Counted from the first letter of the stretch, positions 25,801 to 34,554 are shown. The stretch is 63,121 bases of DNA from Bacteroidia bacterium (GCA_019695265.1 JAIBAJ010000008.1:1-63121); one strand, 5' to 3'. Numbers and translations: made by a program. The notes: generated by a model not told the origin, from the sequence alone.

Positions 25801-28595
25801 TTCAGGAGCAATGTTATTCCACTGAATCGGATGCAAATCATCGAATTGGTCTTGATTTAACGATAGGTGTATTGGAATCAAGCTATCCCAATGCCTTGAA
25901 TCATCAGTGCATGTGTCAAGATCCAAGCATTCCAATAAGTTTAGCACCTTATGGGCCCTATATAACCTTTGCACCTTTACAAGCCAATGCGGATTATTAT
26001 TTTGACAATACAATTGGTCCTAATAGTTTAAACAATTGGATGGAATATGCGAATTGCAATTGTACAAGTGGTAGAGGGTTTGCATGTGTTGTTTTAGACA
26101 ATTTTTCAACTACGGTTTTTCCAAAACATATTGAAGGTAAAATATCTGCTGCAGCATGTGAGGTTGGTACTATGGTTGGTGATCCTGCAACCTTAGTTAC
26201 TCGGACATTTGAGTTTGATATGTACAAATGTTTGAAAGCCTCTGATATTTCCATGCCGGCTTCTGTTGATTTATGCCCTGGCACTACTTATCAATTAAAT
26301 GCAATAAATAATAATAAAGCCAGACCACCTTTTACTTACCAATGGACTTCAACTGATCCGGGTGCCATGGACTATATTTCTGATCCTACTATCTTAAATC
26401 CTCAATTTACTTTTCCTTCTGGATTAGATGCCGACATCACTTATAAATTGCAAATTCATTCGGGTGAAATGACTTGGAATTTTAACCAATATGATCCTTA
26501 CAAGTTGATTACGTTTCATTTGCATCCAATTGCAGTTGAATTGCCGGTAACCACCTATCATGTGTGTCTTGGAAATACCATTGATTTACATGCTTCTAGT
26601 ACCGGAGGGGATGGAATGAATAACCAATATATTTGGATGAGGAACATTAATATTTCACCTACTACACTGCCAAATTTTGTTCCTTCGCCTAACCTAACTA
26701 ATGCCAATACGGCCGATCCAACATTTGAAGGTCCTTCAAATGGAAGTTATGATTTATATGTATTTGTAAATTCCTTGCATGGACAATGCATGGGTTATGG
26801 TATGGTTACTATTATTGTAGATGATCAGGTAGAACCAGTTTCAGCCGGAGAGGATATTATTTCATGTTCAGGCAAGGAATTGCATCTTGATGGAGAAATG
26901 CTATCGACCGCCAGCAGTGCGATGTTTCAATATCGCTGGTATAAATCAGGGGTTGAAGAAGGAGATTTTCAGCTTTGTAATCTTATTCAACCAACTGGTA
27001 TTTCAATGTTTTCTCCAACATCAGTGGCTCCTTACCAAACCACTGAATATACTTTGGAAGTTTTACAACCCAATGGTTGTTCCTCCACAGACGAGTTGGT
27101 AATCTTCATTGATGAAACTTTAAATCCGATTGTTACCTATCCTGAAGATCAATTTTTATGTCATGGTGTTGGTGATTTGGAATTAAGCCTGCAAGTTCAA
27201 GGTGGAATAGCTCCTTATTGGATTGATTGGTGGAAGGAATTAGGAAGTACAGGTTATATTCAGCTTGCTAATGACCAACCTTCTATTTTATTAGGTTACA
27301 ATACTATTTTCCAATCAATATCACCTCAAGATCATGTAGTGAATATTGTGACAGATGTTGTAGATGCCAATGGATGTCATACGAAAAACTTTGACCATCC
27401 AATTCGGGTGGAAGCTAATTCGCAAATTAAGGTAATACCTTCAGGTGATCAACAATATGTTTTCTACAGGGACGGTAATCCTCTTCCTCCTTTTGAAAAT
27501 ATTCTGCAAATTGAAGGTGGAGTTCCTGACTATTCTTACACCTGGACAAAAAATGGGGACGTTGTGTCAACGGCTTTTTCTTTCCAACCGGATGTGGTTC
27601 ATGCTGGAGAATATATCTTGGACGTTTTTGATTCGAAAGGGTGCCACCAAAGCACCAGTAATTCCGTAGAGATAAATTTCTTTGATAAGAACCCCAATCC
27701 GGTTTTAGACCTCCCTATTGAAGTTTGTGAAGGACATCGGTTTTCAATTTTTTTAAAGCCTTACCTGGAGGATCCTTTTAATCCATATTTGAGTGGTTGG
27801 GGTCTGGCAATTTTTGTAAATCATCCGGATTTTGTGCCGCCAATGGATATTATAGGAATTCCCATTATTCCTGCCACTGGAGGTGAAATTGAATTTTTCC
27901 CTGAACAAGCCGGTGACTATAATTTACACTTTCAATTTGGATTTAGAGATTTGGACTGGATTCCTCCACAACCAATTTATGTTGGCCCCAATTCTATTTA
28001 TGATTTTACCATTCCTGTTCATGTGGTTCCAGCAGTTGGTGTTGTTGAACCTAACGTGAGCCAATGTTCGGACATAAATACTCAGAATGAATTAGAAAAT
28101 ACGTATTGGGCCCAGCAAATCTTAGCTTGTCCTTCAGGTCCAGTCTCTGTGGAACCATGGGCCGTTGGAAGGTATTATGCCGGTCAAAGCATTAAGTTGT
28201 TACCAGGATTTAAGTCAAATTTCCAATCGGATTTTATAGCCAAAATCCAATGTGTTGAAACAATTGTCGAACGCTTGGATGAAACTAACCCTAGTTCCAA
28301 TCAACCTGCTGTGGATACCTTGGTGAACCATCGATTTGATTCCTTCAATTATTTCCCCAATCCTTCTACCGGCAAACTCAATTTCGAACTGAATTTGTCT
28401 ACAGATCAAAGGTATTTCATTGATTTACTCGATTTAACTGGTCGAAATGTGAAAAAAATAACTGCCGGGATTGGAAGTTCGGGAAAAGGGACGGTCGACC
28501 TTTCTGATTTAAGTCCGGGAACTTATTACATTAAATTAACCTGTGATTTATCATCCTTGGATCAGCGGACTTATAAACTAATTAAGCTTAACTAA
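22830..28595 (+). CDS. Giant secreted M23 peptidase with PKD/Ig-like domains and T9SS sorting domain
   Basis: 1921 residues. Signal peptide 1-26 (ending LSQ). An M23/LytM peptidase domain follows (about 30-150) with the zinc ligands His55 and Asp59 in FHQGVDI and His131 and His133 in HVHLE, so it may cut peptidoglycan cross-links or surface protein peptides. The middle has PKD domains (TWDFGDGNTG; YHWDFGDGSFS) and many Ig-like units. Near the end LLPGFKSNFQSDFIAKI matches a Bacteroidota surface motif, and the last 80 residues are a T9SS sorting domain (FNYFPNPSTG, LSPGTYYIKLT). Its start overlaps the upstream gene by 32 bases; only that ATG gives a signal peptide. The combination of an N-terminal peptidase with so long a repeat region is unusual. 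Confidence 0.88.
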   Translation: MSTFLNQLSLKFFIVILTLHFSALSQNLNWPLDPVTSQHRIVGTTGEYRQFQRFHQGVDIHDAGLQQVKAILSGIVTSVHDAGSNSFVKITSNGGITITYIHIQRLPGIELNSLVTTGQEIGTMYNWSSPHVHLESEQFNFLDQHLTPFQNYTNTLPVVSGPTPPAYANKFFFKDGLRHSNTTSAFPLIPGSNQQYIFGKADIVANIEHCHILANGGYEQGSCAPYIINWEISDAEGHSSGEIENYRFSYVPDDADADECFLYGSTMDNPNYILTARPNHASSSYPDLPVERYFNSKEKLGFIENTWNTNSAISDASTSAQTKYPDGLYNLLIQAKVADQDGILEDQIGSRNVSFRIDNYRPYISNVQVKEISQTGNEETLLYDGTWEYTNSTLHLDPFQLGNNQTAGMNNVRLKEMYHNGKDIEIVVHFSEAIPNIPGNPRVRLRCGATYSTLTSANSTYYASSDLKYYTYHVPSSTLSALFQSPDENVFIEVEAKDYTGADLLGFNPNQTATNYISGNNEFSYLQIPYRNWNGGQVEWSQNQLFSSSTIDKSHLFKRVNPCSGGTPTLGGSSACPLADFSASVVSITAGESVTFHNLSENLNNGYTWDFGDGNTGTTITVNQSISHTYNVAGTFTVRLNGVGVGVNGQETYIRQRLNYIEVLEPESVSNPGGNGGTNGVLYCDFNFYPSNPLVLENVDFEFLGSGGVPPYQYFWSFQDGNPANSSSENPSTAFISSGSVKTITLIITDFTGQTASHTEYIPVGSNEPVLAFTNGPGQSCMTLVPGSTNQFSTGQMVSFVPAPINNSQGLVIYHWDFGDGSFSQEFSPAHVYSNPGNYLASLTITAFNGQTLSCNQALSVTNPYQISNLTVQSTNGTSRQLVGNTAEAFNLQASFDGAGVSQPNIYYWNFHFIGFQSTIQQADISVQTTSPTLSQYPGMMPPNLVPGNWFVTVTACNSQGCISSEALHLIVNMDQQITESSPLEFGNLNFQEQCYSTESDANHRIGLDLTIGVLESSYPNALNHQCMCQDPSIPISLAPYGPYITFAPLQANADYYFDNTIGPNSLNNWMEYANCNCTSGRGFACVVLDNFSTTVFPKHIEGKISAAACEVGTMVGDPATLVTRTFEFDMYKCLKASDISMPASVDLCPGTTYQLNAINNNKARPPFTYQWTSTDPGAMDYISDPTILNPQFTFPSGLDADITYKLQIHSGEMTWNFNQYDPYKLITFHLHPIAVELPVTTYHVCLGNTIDLHASSTGGDGMNNQYIWMRNINISPTTLPNFVPSPNLTNANTADPTFEGPSNGSYDLYVFVNSLHGQCMGYGMVTIIVDDQVEPVSAGEDIISCSGKELHLDGEMLSTASSAMFQYRWYKSGVEEGDFQLCNLIQPTGISMFSPTSVAPYQTTEYTLEVLQPNGCSSTDELVIFIDETLNPIVTYPEDQFLCHGVGDLELSLQVQGGIAPYWIDWWKELGSTGYIQLANDQPSILLGYNTIFQSISPQDHVVNIVTDVVDANGCHTKNFDHPIRVEANSQIKVIPSGDQQYVFYRDGNPLPPFENILQIEGGVPDYSYTWTKNGDVVSTAFSFQPDVVHAGEYILDVFDSKGCHQSTSNSVEINFFDKNPNPVLDLPIEVCEGHRFSIFLKPYLEDPFNPYLSGWGLAIFVNHPDFVPPMDIIGIPIIPATGGEIEFFPEQAGDYNLHFQFGFRDLDWIPPQPIYVGPNSIYDFTIPVHVVPAVGVVEPNVSQCSDINTQNELENTYWAQQILACPSGPVSVEPWAVGRYYAGQSIKLLPGFKSNFQSDFIAKIQCVETIVERLDETNPSSNQPAVDTLVNHRFDSFNYFPNPSTGKLNFELNLSTDQRYFIDLLDLTGRNVKKITAGIGSSGKGTVDLSDLSPGTYYIKLTCDLSSLDQRTYKLIKLN

Positions 28596-28601
28596 ACAAA
28601 A

Positions 28602-29672
28602 ATGAAAAACTATAGCCTCTTTTCTCTGCTAATTTCAATAGCATTTTTATTTAACTCTTGCAAAAAGGACCTTAGTGAAAACGATTTATTAGCAAGACAT
28701 GGAATTGCAAACAATAGCACTTATTCGTGGTTTCCGGATACGATTACCGGTTTTGGAATGAATTCGGATGGAAAATGGGCTATGGTTTTTAATAGAAAAA
28801 AATGTTATTTCGGTAGATTGGAAAACTTGATGTTGGTACCGGAAGATTCATTGGTTTTTAATATGCTTTTTTTGAATGATGAGTATATGGATTGGAATGA
28901 GTTTATTTATACTGAAAATAATCGATTAATAGGGAATTGGAGGTCATCCAGTTTAATCAACATTACGGAGGATACGGCACAACTTAATTTCTTTGTTGAT
29001 TCTATCAGGAATTTGACTTTTTTCAATGATTCCATTTGGTTTTCAGGAGGAAATTTGAATATGAATTTTGTTTATCAGTACTATGAAACTAATTCAAATC
29101 TTGTATTAACGAGTTTTAGAGATTCTATTAGTGATTTTTCACTGATAATAAAGTCATTTGACATAGATCAGAATAATAATTTTTGGTTTTTAAGCCAATA
29201 TCATAATCGCTTATATCACTATTTATATGGTGATACCAATCGAGTATTGGTTCCGGTTTATTCTGATACCAAGGGGTATAATAGTTTGGATGGTTTCTTG
29301 AATCCTTGGACTAGAGCTTGCATTCAGGTGGATGAGAGCCAACAAGTTTGGATTCTGTTCCAAAGTAAAATTTGCCTTTATGATTCAAAACTAAATTCGT
29401 TTAATTATTCATTTCACCTTCCTTATTACGATCCCGCTCAACATTCATTTTATAATTTATTCTGGGATAAGGTTAACAAACGCATGTGGTTAATTGGTGA
29501 CAATAATTCAATTTCTTATTTCGAGAATAATAAGTTCTACACTTTGCCGGTACAAACCCTGGTTGGAAGTTCAGATTTAAAAGAAGGTTATTTTAAATCA
29601 ATGGCTGTTACGAAGGATGGGACTTGTGTTTTTTGGGGTAGGCACCAACTATTTGTCTATAAGCCAAATTAA
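28602..29672 (+). CDS. Lipoprotein with propeller-like repeats
   Basis: 356 residues, beginning with a lipoprotein signal (LFNSCKKD; Cys at 20). The body has repeated units with an aromatic 'W.....' pattern (NNFWFLSQYHNRLYHY, QQVWILFQSKICLYDS, KRMWLIGDNNSISYFENNKF), as in two-component-regulator-type or NHL propellers, but the copies are too divergent to name. It begins 6 bases after the giant M23 gene and closes the operon. It is likely anchored in the outer membrane. Function is unknown. Confidence 0.72.
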   Translation: MKNYSLFSLLISIAFLFNSCKKDLSENDLLARHGIANNSTYSWFPDTITGFGMNSDGKWAMVFNRKKCYFGRLENLMLVPEDSLVFNMLFLNDEYMDWNEFIYTENNRLIGNWRSSSLINITEDTAQLNFFVDSIRNLTFFNDSIWFSGGNLNMNFVYQYYETNSNLVLTSFRDSISDFSLIIKSFDIDQNNNFWFLSQYHNRLYHYLYGDTNRVLVPVYSDTKGYNSLDGFLNPWTRACIQVDESQQVWILFQSKICLYDSKLNSFNYSFHLPYYDPAQHSFYNLFWDKVNKRMWLIGDNNSISYFENNKFYTLPVQTLVGSSDLKEGYFKSMAVTKDGTCVFWGRHQLFVYKPN

Positions 29673-29744
29673 TGACATCTCTTGTTGATAGATGGGATTC
29701 TCTTTCATTTAGGAAGAGGTCCCATTTTTTTTTTGATTATTGGT

Positions 29745-29886
29745 CGGGCCCCCTCCGCCATCCGACTGGTATGCCAAAAATCTACTTTTTGTTGTTGGCG
29801 TTCGGGTCGCGCTATCGGCTGTAGTCCTCGCCGCACTTGGCTAGCGCCGCGTGCGACTGTGGGCTACTTGCCTCTATCGTTGCCCG
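29745..29886 (+). repeat. Dispersed structured repeat R5 (subfamily I)
   Basis: First member of the second head-to-head pair, in the 591-bp gap after the surface-protein operon. Box A is CGGGCCCCCTCCGCC, box B GGCGTTCGGGTCGCGC, box C GCCTCTATCGTTGCCCG. The inner hairpin is CGCAC (29832-29836) with GTGCG (29851-29855), closing the 14-nt loop TTGGCTAGCGCCGC. The loop matches that of R7 except for one base, while the stem is different. ORFs here are shadows. Confidence 0.85.
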
Positions 29887-29998
29887 TGGTGCAAGCCCCA
29901 ACTAGTTGGCTTTTTATTGAATTGGTCAAGTAAAAATGTTATTTCTGTGTATCTTTTCTTAAGGTCGAAGGAGAGCTGTTTGGGGTTGCACGGACCCT

Positions 29999-30126
29999 CG
30001 GGTAGGGATAGAAGCGGAAAGCCCACAACCCGAACACTTTCGGGTGAGGACTTGTAGCGGATAGCCCGACCTGAGCCTTGTTTCTGTATTTATTTTGCAC
30101 AAATACTTGTGGCGAAGGGACCCGCC
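29999..30126 (-). repeat. Dispersed structured repeat R6 (subfamily II)
   Basis: Inverted partner of R5, box C facing box C with 112 bp between them. Box A on the minus strand is GGCGGGTCCCTTCGCC, box B AAGGCTCAGGTCGGGC. The inner hairpin has ACCCGA (30028-30033) with TCGGGT (30040-30045) and a short AACACT-like loop, so this copy lacks the 14-nt loop. Outer CGGG and CCCG ends pair. Bases 30127-30250 show nothing else except the promoter box below. Confidence 0.85.
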
Positions 30127-30250
30127 CAATAAAATTTAAAAAAGTTCGCCTCCGGAATAATTTTCCAAATATTATACTTGGGTAGTTTGGTTACCTCATT
30201 TTAATCGTTATTAAATCCTGTTAAGATAGATTTTCCCCTTTCTTTTTTTT

Positions 30251-30258
30251 TATTTTTG
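30251..30258 (+). promoter_or_regulatory. -7 box immediately before the LUD gene
   Basis: TATTTTTG (TAnnTTTG) ends 5 bases before the ATG at 30264. If functional, transcription would start at or next to the start codon. No TTG -33 element is seen at the right distance, and the site lies in a T-rich run, so the match may be chance. Confidence 0.3.
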
Positions 30259-30263
30259 CCCTA

Positions 30264-30911
30264 ATGCTAACAACTAAAGATACAGAGAGTAGGGAGCGGG
30301 TTTTAAAGAAAGTCCGAAATGCCTTGATTCCTAAGTCCAACGACCATTATGCACAAGTTGATTTGACGAAATCAGTGTACAAGGAAGACCATGACCCATT
30401 GGAGGTAGTATTTGCCAAGAACTTTACAGCCCTTTCCGGGAAATTCACCTTTTGCGAAAATGATGATGATTTGGTGACCCAATTAAAAGAGACTGCCGAT
30501 CTTCAGAAGTGGTCAGGTATCTTATGTTTGGAACCGACTATTCAGAATCTGTTAACAAAGGCAGGAATACCTTATGTTTCGGATTTGTCAAGAATTTCGG
30601 AAACTAGAATTGGCATAGGTGCTTGTGAAAGTCTGGTGGCGAGGTATGGTTCGGTAATGGTATCTTCGAAACAAGCATCGGGAAGAAAACTTCCCACCTA
30701 CCCGGATACGCATGTGGTAATCGCGTATACTCAGCAAATTGTAATGGATTTAAAAGACTCCTATTCATTGCTGAAGGAGAAGTATCAAGGTAATTTACCC
30801 TCATTAATTTCAAATATTGCCGGACCTAGCCGAAGTGCAGATATTGAAAAAACTTTGGTCATGGGGGCTCATGGGCCAAAAGAAATTTTTGTTTTCCTGG
30901 TAGAGGGTTAA
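30264..30911 (+). CDS. LUD domain protein (LutC/YkgG-like)
   Basis: A 215-aa protein of the LutC/YkgG (LUD) family, which takes part in lactate utilisation as a subunit of an iron-sulfur oxidoreductase in other bacteria. Visible marks are SRERVLKKVRNALI at the start, RIGIGACESLVARYGSVMV in the middle and the diagnostic GPSRSADIEKTLVMGAHGPK near the end. LutA and LutB genes are not next to it; the following gene is cdsA. In Bacteroidota a lone LUD protein before cdsA is an arrangement I have no explanation for. Family confident, role uncertain. Confidence 0.86.
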   Translation: MLTTKDTESRERVLKKVRNALIPKSNDHYAQVDLTKSVYKEDHDPLEVVFAKNFTALSGKFTFCENDDDLVTQLKETADLQKWSGILCLEPTIQNLLTKAGIPYVSDLSRISETRIGIGACESLVARYGSVMVSSKQASGRKLPTYPDTHVVIAYTQQIVMDLKDSYSLLKEKYQGNLPSLISNIAGPSRSADIEKTLVMGAHGPKEIFVFLVEG

Positions 30912-31096
30912 GAGATTGTAGTAGGGCTTATTAATTTCTTCAAACGCTTTACCTAGGTTTTGTTGAATTACTATCAATGGCATGCAAAGAAACAAGGATG
31001 CTTTAAAGAAAGTGGTCCTACTAAAAATCAAATACAAGAAAGTTGAATTAGGATAACAGTCTAAGCTTTGTTTCATTTACCCACACATTCAATCTC

Positions 31097-31921
31097 ATGA
31101 TTAATATAAAAGATGCAACTACCCGAATTGGTTCAGGGCTCATATTCCTTTCCATTTTTATTGGTAGTATTTGGTATGGTGGGTATTCCTTTGTATTGTT
31201 GTTTACTTTACTTGCCGGAATGGCTTTAAAGGAGTATTTCAGTTTGTTTAGGAATGGGGGATTATCGGTTCTGGTATATGTACCTAGTGTTTTGGGGGCA
31301 TTGTTATTTTTGGTATTGGGTCTTGAGCAATTAAATATGATTCCTTCAGGAAAGTATATAGGAATACCAATTGCTTTATTTTTCTTATTTTTCTTTTATG
31401 AAATGTTGAAGAATGAAACGAAGCCAATCGATAATTTATCAAGTTATGCACTTGGATTAATTTATGTTTTATTGCCTCTTATCTTTTTTCAATGGATGGC
31501 ATTTTATAAGTACCAAGAATATACTTTTCAGGTAATTCTTGGACATTTAATTATCATTTGGGCGAATGATACCGGGGCTTATGGTTTTGGAGTCACCTTT
31601 GGAAAGCACAGGATACTGGAGCGAATTTCTCCGAAAAAATCCTGGGAGGGTGCTGCAGGAGGTTTGTTATTTGGTTTAACGGCAGCTTATATATGGAGCC
31701 AATACAATCCAATATTATCTACTGTTAATTGGATAGTAGTGGCAATAATTATTATGGTAACCGGAACTTTAGGTGATTTTGTTGAATCCATGTTTAAGCG
31801 ACATCTTGGAGTAAAAGATAGCGGAAGCATAATGCCGGGCCATGGAGGCATGTTGGATCGATTTGATAGTGTATTATTATCAGCGCCTTTTGTTTGGGCC
31901 TATTTAGAAGCTTTTTGTTAG
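31097..31921 (+). CDS. cdsA: Phosphatidate cytidylyltransferase
   Basis: 274 residues, about seven to eight membrane helices. Makes CDP-diacylglycerol from CTP and phosphatidic acid at the inner membrane, the branch point for all phospholipids. The CdsA signature is complete near the C-terminus: SMFKRHLGVKDSGSIMPGHG followed by GMLDRFDS, with the conserved Lys-Asp, Pro-Gly-His-Gly-Gly and Asp-Arg-Asp positions. Length is normal. It runs towards the msrA gene, separated by only 7 bases, with no terminator visible. Confidence 0.95.
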   Translation: MINIKDATTRIGSGLIFLSIFIGSIWYGGYSFVLLFTLLAGMALKEYFSLFRNGGLSVLVYVPSVLGALLFLVLGLEQLNMIPSGKYIGIPIALFFLFFFYEMLKNETKPIDNLSSYALGLIYVLLPLIFFQWMAFYKYQEYTFQVILGHLIIIWANDTGAYGFGVTFGKHRILERISPKKSWEGAAGGLLFGLTAAYIWSQYNPILSTVNWIVVAIIIMVTGTLGDFVESMFKRHLGVKDSGSIMPGHGGMLDRFDSVLLSAPFVWAYLEAFC

Positions 31922-31928
31922 AAAGGCT

Positions 31929-32549
31929 TTATTGCTTGAAAACCTTTTTGAATTTTTCAACTTTCGGGGTAATCACAAAACTGCAATAAGGCTGATTTCC
32001 ATTTAAATTGTAATAATTTTGGTGGTAGCCTTCAGCTTTATAGAACACGGTAAAAGGTGCAATTTCGGTTATTACAGGATTGTTAAACGCACCTGATGCA
32101 TTTAGCTTGGCCTTGTATTCTTCAGCCAATCTTTTTTGTTCCTCGTTGTGGTAATAAATTACGGAGCGGTATTGGGTACCAACATCATTTCCTTGTCTAT
32201 TCATGGTTGTAGGGTCATGACTGGTCCAAAAGGCTTCGAGTAACTTGGTAAAATTCACTTTGGAGGGGTCGTAGGTAATTTGGCAAACTTCGGCATGTCC
32301 TGTAGTTCCGGAACATACTTGTTCATAGCTTGGATTTACAACTGTTCCACCGCTGTACCCACTTTCAACTTTTATGACACCATCTACCATTTGGAAAATG
32401 GCTTCAACGCACCAAAAACAACCTGCACCAAATGTTGCTGTTTCCATATTATTCGTACTACTTATTTTTTTTTCTGAGCGTTGGGAGCAAGAATTCAAAG
32501 GTGATAATTGAAGGATTGCTCCAACTAAAAGAATTAATTTCTTAAACAT
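31929..32549 (-). CDS. msrA: Peptide-methionine (S)-S-oxide reductase, lipoprotein form
   Basis: A 206-aa MsrA repairing oxidised methionine. The active-site motif GAGCFWCVE carries the nucleophilic Cys, and [23 protein letters not shown] and YHQNYY are all in place. A lipobox (LNSCSQ) after a short hydrophobic segment indicates a lipoprotein in the cell envelope rather than a cytoplasmic enzyme, as in many Bacteroidota. It converges with cdsA. A -7 box match lies 5 bases upstream of the start. Confidence 0.95.
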   Translation of the reverse strand: MFKKLILLVGAILQLSPLNSCSQRSEKKISSTNNMETATFGAGCFWCVEAIFQMVDGVIKVESGYSGGTVVNPSYEQVCSGTTGHAEVCQITYDPSKVNFTKLLEAFWTSHDPTTMNRQGNDVGTQYRSVIYYHNEEQKRLAEEYKAKLNASGAFNNPVITEIAPFTVFYKAEGYHQNYYNLNGNQPYCSFVITPKVEKFKKVFKQ

Positions 32550-32553
32550 AAAC

Positions 32554-32561
32554 CAAAAGTA
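32554..32561 (-). promoter_or_regulatory. -7 box upstream of msrA
   Basis: On the minus strand the sequence reads TACTTTTG (TAnnTTTG), only 4 bases from the ATG at 32549. A -33 element is not evident. Weak match, listed because two other genes in the window show the same tight spacing. Confidence 0.25.
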
Positions 32562-32604
32562 GTTGATGTTTAAGAAATTAAAAGGATATTAAGATAAATT
32601 TAGA

Positions 32605-33237
32605 CTATCTGGCTTGGTTGGGTTGAACAACAAGTTTTGGCGCTACGAAGAGTGTTTTTTCAACCCCGTTTGGATTGATTTCAGTAACTTGAAAGGAGGA
32701 AAGTTCAAAACCATTTTTATCCTTTACAACTGACTTTAAAGGCATTCCTTTTAAGCCTAGTTTATGAATGCTTTGGGCGGTTGCATCGTCTTTCAAATAG
32801 GGAGCAATGGAGCTGTAATCAACCGGACTAGATTCGGTTATCCAAACTTCAGTTATATTACCGTCTTTTCCCAGAATTTTAACCAATTCACATTCATAAC
32901 CCAAGATTTGGGCTTTTTCACCAGTTCTCATTACTTTTTCTACCTGAACACTTGATTTAATATCATTGTCTGAAAGTTCAACACCTTGTTCATTACCCAT
33001 GATATTGTATTTCAAGTATTTCTTACCTGAGTTTAAAACAAGGTAATCAACTGAGTTGGCTTGTCCATTGGCTTCCAAATTATATCGAATGAGCAAATTT
33101 CCATCGCATACGTACATAGAAGCTGGTGCTGTTTTTGAATCTTTTGATATTGTCAAAGAAATAACACCACAGAAATTTTGAGCAGATAAAAGTAAGGTGT
33201 TAGTCAAAAAGAGGGTAAAGATGAAAATTGTTCTCAT
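32605..33237 (-). CDS. Exported DUF4412-like protein
   Basis: 210 residues with a signal peptide (1-19, ending LLSAQ). The body follows the DUF4412 pattern of Bacteroidota periplasmic proteins: SLTISKDSKTAPASMYVCDG, VDYLVLNSGKKYLKYNIMG, then GYECELVKILGKDGNITEVW and a C-terminal strand with FELSSFQVTEIN. The role is unknown. It lies between msrA and the SCO1 gene, all minus strand. Assignment by pattern; could belong to a neighbouring DUF. Confidence 0.7.
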   Translation of the reverse strand: MRTIFIFTLFLTNTLLLSAQNFCGVISLTISKDSKTAPASMYVCDGNLLIRYNLEANGQANSVDYLVLNSGKKYLKYNIMGNEQGVELSDNDIKSSVQVEKVMRTGEKAQILGYECELVKILGKDGNITEVWITESSPVDYSSIAPYLKDDATAQSIHKLGLKGMPLKSVVKDKNGFELSSFQVTEINPNGVEKTLFVAPKLVVQPNQAR

Positions 33238-33279
33238 AGTAAGATGATTGGTGCAAGTTTAGTGAATTATTAAATAGGA

Positions 33280-33981
33280 TTAGTCTTTATTTAACCATTT
33301 ATTGCTTTTTAGTTCTAATTGATACTCAGCCATAAGAACTTTGATATCTTCCATTAATCGATCAACTTCAGTTGTTTTGGTTCCATCATAATAGCCTCGG
33401 ATTCGTTTATCCTTATCAACCAAAACAAAGTACTCACTATGTAAAAAACCACCTGGTGCTTTGGCATCTTCTTGGGCGGGCAATTTATAGTGATCAACTC
33501 CCAAGGAATAGATTTCATCTCTATTTCCTGTGCATAAGTGCCAAATACTGTCATTTGCACCAACCAGTTGGGCATAATCTTGCAGAATTGACAAGCTATC
33601 GGCAACAGGGTCAACGCTGTGACTTACAATGGCAAATCCCGGAAAAGTTCTGAATTTCTCTTGAACTCTTACCATTTGGGAAGCCATGTCTTTGCAAATT
33701 CCAGGACATCTGGTAAAGAAAAAATCTGCTACATAAATTTTCCCATTTAAATCAGCCTGGGAAATAGTTTTTCCGGATTGATCGATCAAGTTAAAATTAG
33801 GAATTTTATGATAGATGGTGTCGGTCGTTTTTTTGCCGTTTATAACAGTATCCTTTGTTCCTTCCGGATAAAAGATAGGAAGATGAACAAAGTTATGCCT
33901 ACCTGTTGTGAGCAGTAGGTATAAAATGGAGGGCAATAAAAGTACTCCGAAAAGAATAAGTGCTTTGGTACTAAATTTCAT
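33280..33981 (-). CDS. SCO1/SenC-family copper chaperone
   Basis: A 233-aa thioredoxin-fold protein with an N-terminal membrane anchor (about 6-24) that delivers copper to the CuA site of cytochrome c oxidase. Copper ligands are visible: Cys92 and Cys96 in TRCPGICKDM and the distal His in GGFLHSEYF. It lies just downstream of oxidase subunits IV, III and III on the same strand, but a hairpin terminator separates them (33988-34031). Expression may therefore be partly independent. Family confident. Confidence 0.93.
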   Translation of the reverse strand: MKFSTKALILFGVLLLPSILYLLLTTGRHNFVHLPIFYPEGTKDTVINGKKTTDTIYHKIPNFNLIDQSGKTISQADLNGKIYVADFFFTRCPGICKDMASQMVRVQEKFRTFPGFAIVSHSVDPVADSLSILQDYAQLVGANDSIWHLCTGNRDEIYSLGVDHYKLPAQEDAKAPGGFLHSEYFVLVDKDKRIRGYYDGTKTTEVDRLMEDIKVLMAEYQLELKSNKWLNKD

Positions 33982-33987
33982 TTTTAA

Positions 33988-34031
33988 TCAAAAAAAAATC
34001 CAATAAACGTAATCATACATTTATTGGATTT
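33988..34031 (-). terminator. Rho-independent terminator after the oxidase subunit genes
   Basis: A 12-bp perfect inverted repeat, AAATCCAATAAA at 33996-34007 and TTTATTGGATTT at 34020-34031, is followed on the minus strand by a T-tract. It sits 18 bases after the subunit IV stop and just before the SCO1 start. Confidence 0.75.
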
Positions 34032-34048
34032 AAAAGATAGTCTAAAAA

Positions 34049-34522
34049 TTAATGGTGCTCTTCGGCTCCATGACTTTCGCTTGAATGAGTATCTCCGTGA
34101 CCTTCAGATGCAACTGGGGCAGGAGTGGAGGCATTAAGTTCTTTGTAACTGATTTCAATTCCGGCTTTATTTTCAGAATTGTAAGTTGCTTCAGTTAAGC
34201 AAATCCAAATCAGGTAGCCGATTAGGACAAAGTAAGAACTTAATATAATGTAACGAAAGTTTTTTCTTTCATCTCCTAAGTGCATAAAGTAATAAACGAT
34301 TCCTCCCGCTTTAACCAAGGTCAAAGCAATGAATAACCATTTTAGAGTTTCTTTTAAACTCTCAACTCGTGAAAATTTAAAACCTAAACCTACCTCAACT
34401 GCGGTAACAATGGAAAGCAAAATCAATACTACATAAATCTTTTTACGTACTTCCTTTCCTGTTGCCTCATCATGATGGGTGTCTAAAGAATACTCGTAAA
34501 CGTCGTCTCTTTCGTGGCTCAT
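34049..34522 (-). CDS. Cytochrome c oxidase subunit IV (Bacteroidota caa3-type)
   Basis: 157 residues with three membrane helices (about 27-47, 60-81, 93-112) in the CyoD/CoxD-like arrangement: TAVEVGLGFKF, LVKAGGIVYYFMHLGDERKN and IGYLIWICLTEATYN. The C-terminal tail is His-rich (EGHGDTHSSESHGAEEHH), perhaps metal-binding. The subunit stabilises the haem-copper oxidase. It is 32 bases after the subunit III gene in the same operon. Subunits I and II are not in the window. Confidence 0.88.
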   Translation of the reverse strand: MSHERDDVYEYSLDTHHDEATGKEVRKKIYVVLILLSIVTAVEVGLGFKFSRVESLKETLKWLFIALTLVKAGGIVYYFMHLGDERKNFRYIILSSYFVLIGYLIWICLTEATYNSENKAGIEISYKELNASTPAPVASEGHGDTHSSESHGAEEHH

Positions 34523-34554
34523 GTTTTGTAATTATGAAATTAAAAGTTAGAAAA

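Noticed and set aside
29682-29933. An 83-codon plus-strand ORF over repeat R5 (and similar ORFs over R1, R4 and R6)
   Set aside because: The codons follow the GC-rich repeat in a chance frame; different copies give unrelated peptides, and no start context or domain supports a gene.
30810-31076. An 88-codon minus-strand ORF overlapping the LUD gene end
   Set aside because: It overlaps a firmly assigned gene, has no recognisable domain, and its composition looks like antisense of coding plus intergenic DNA.
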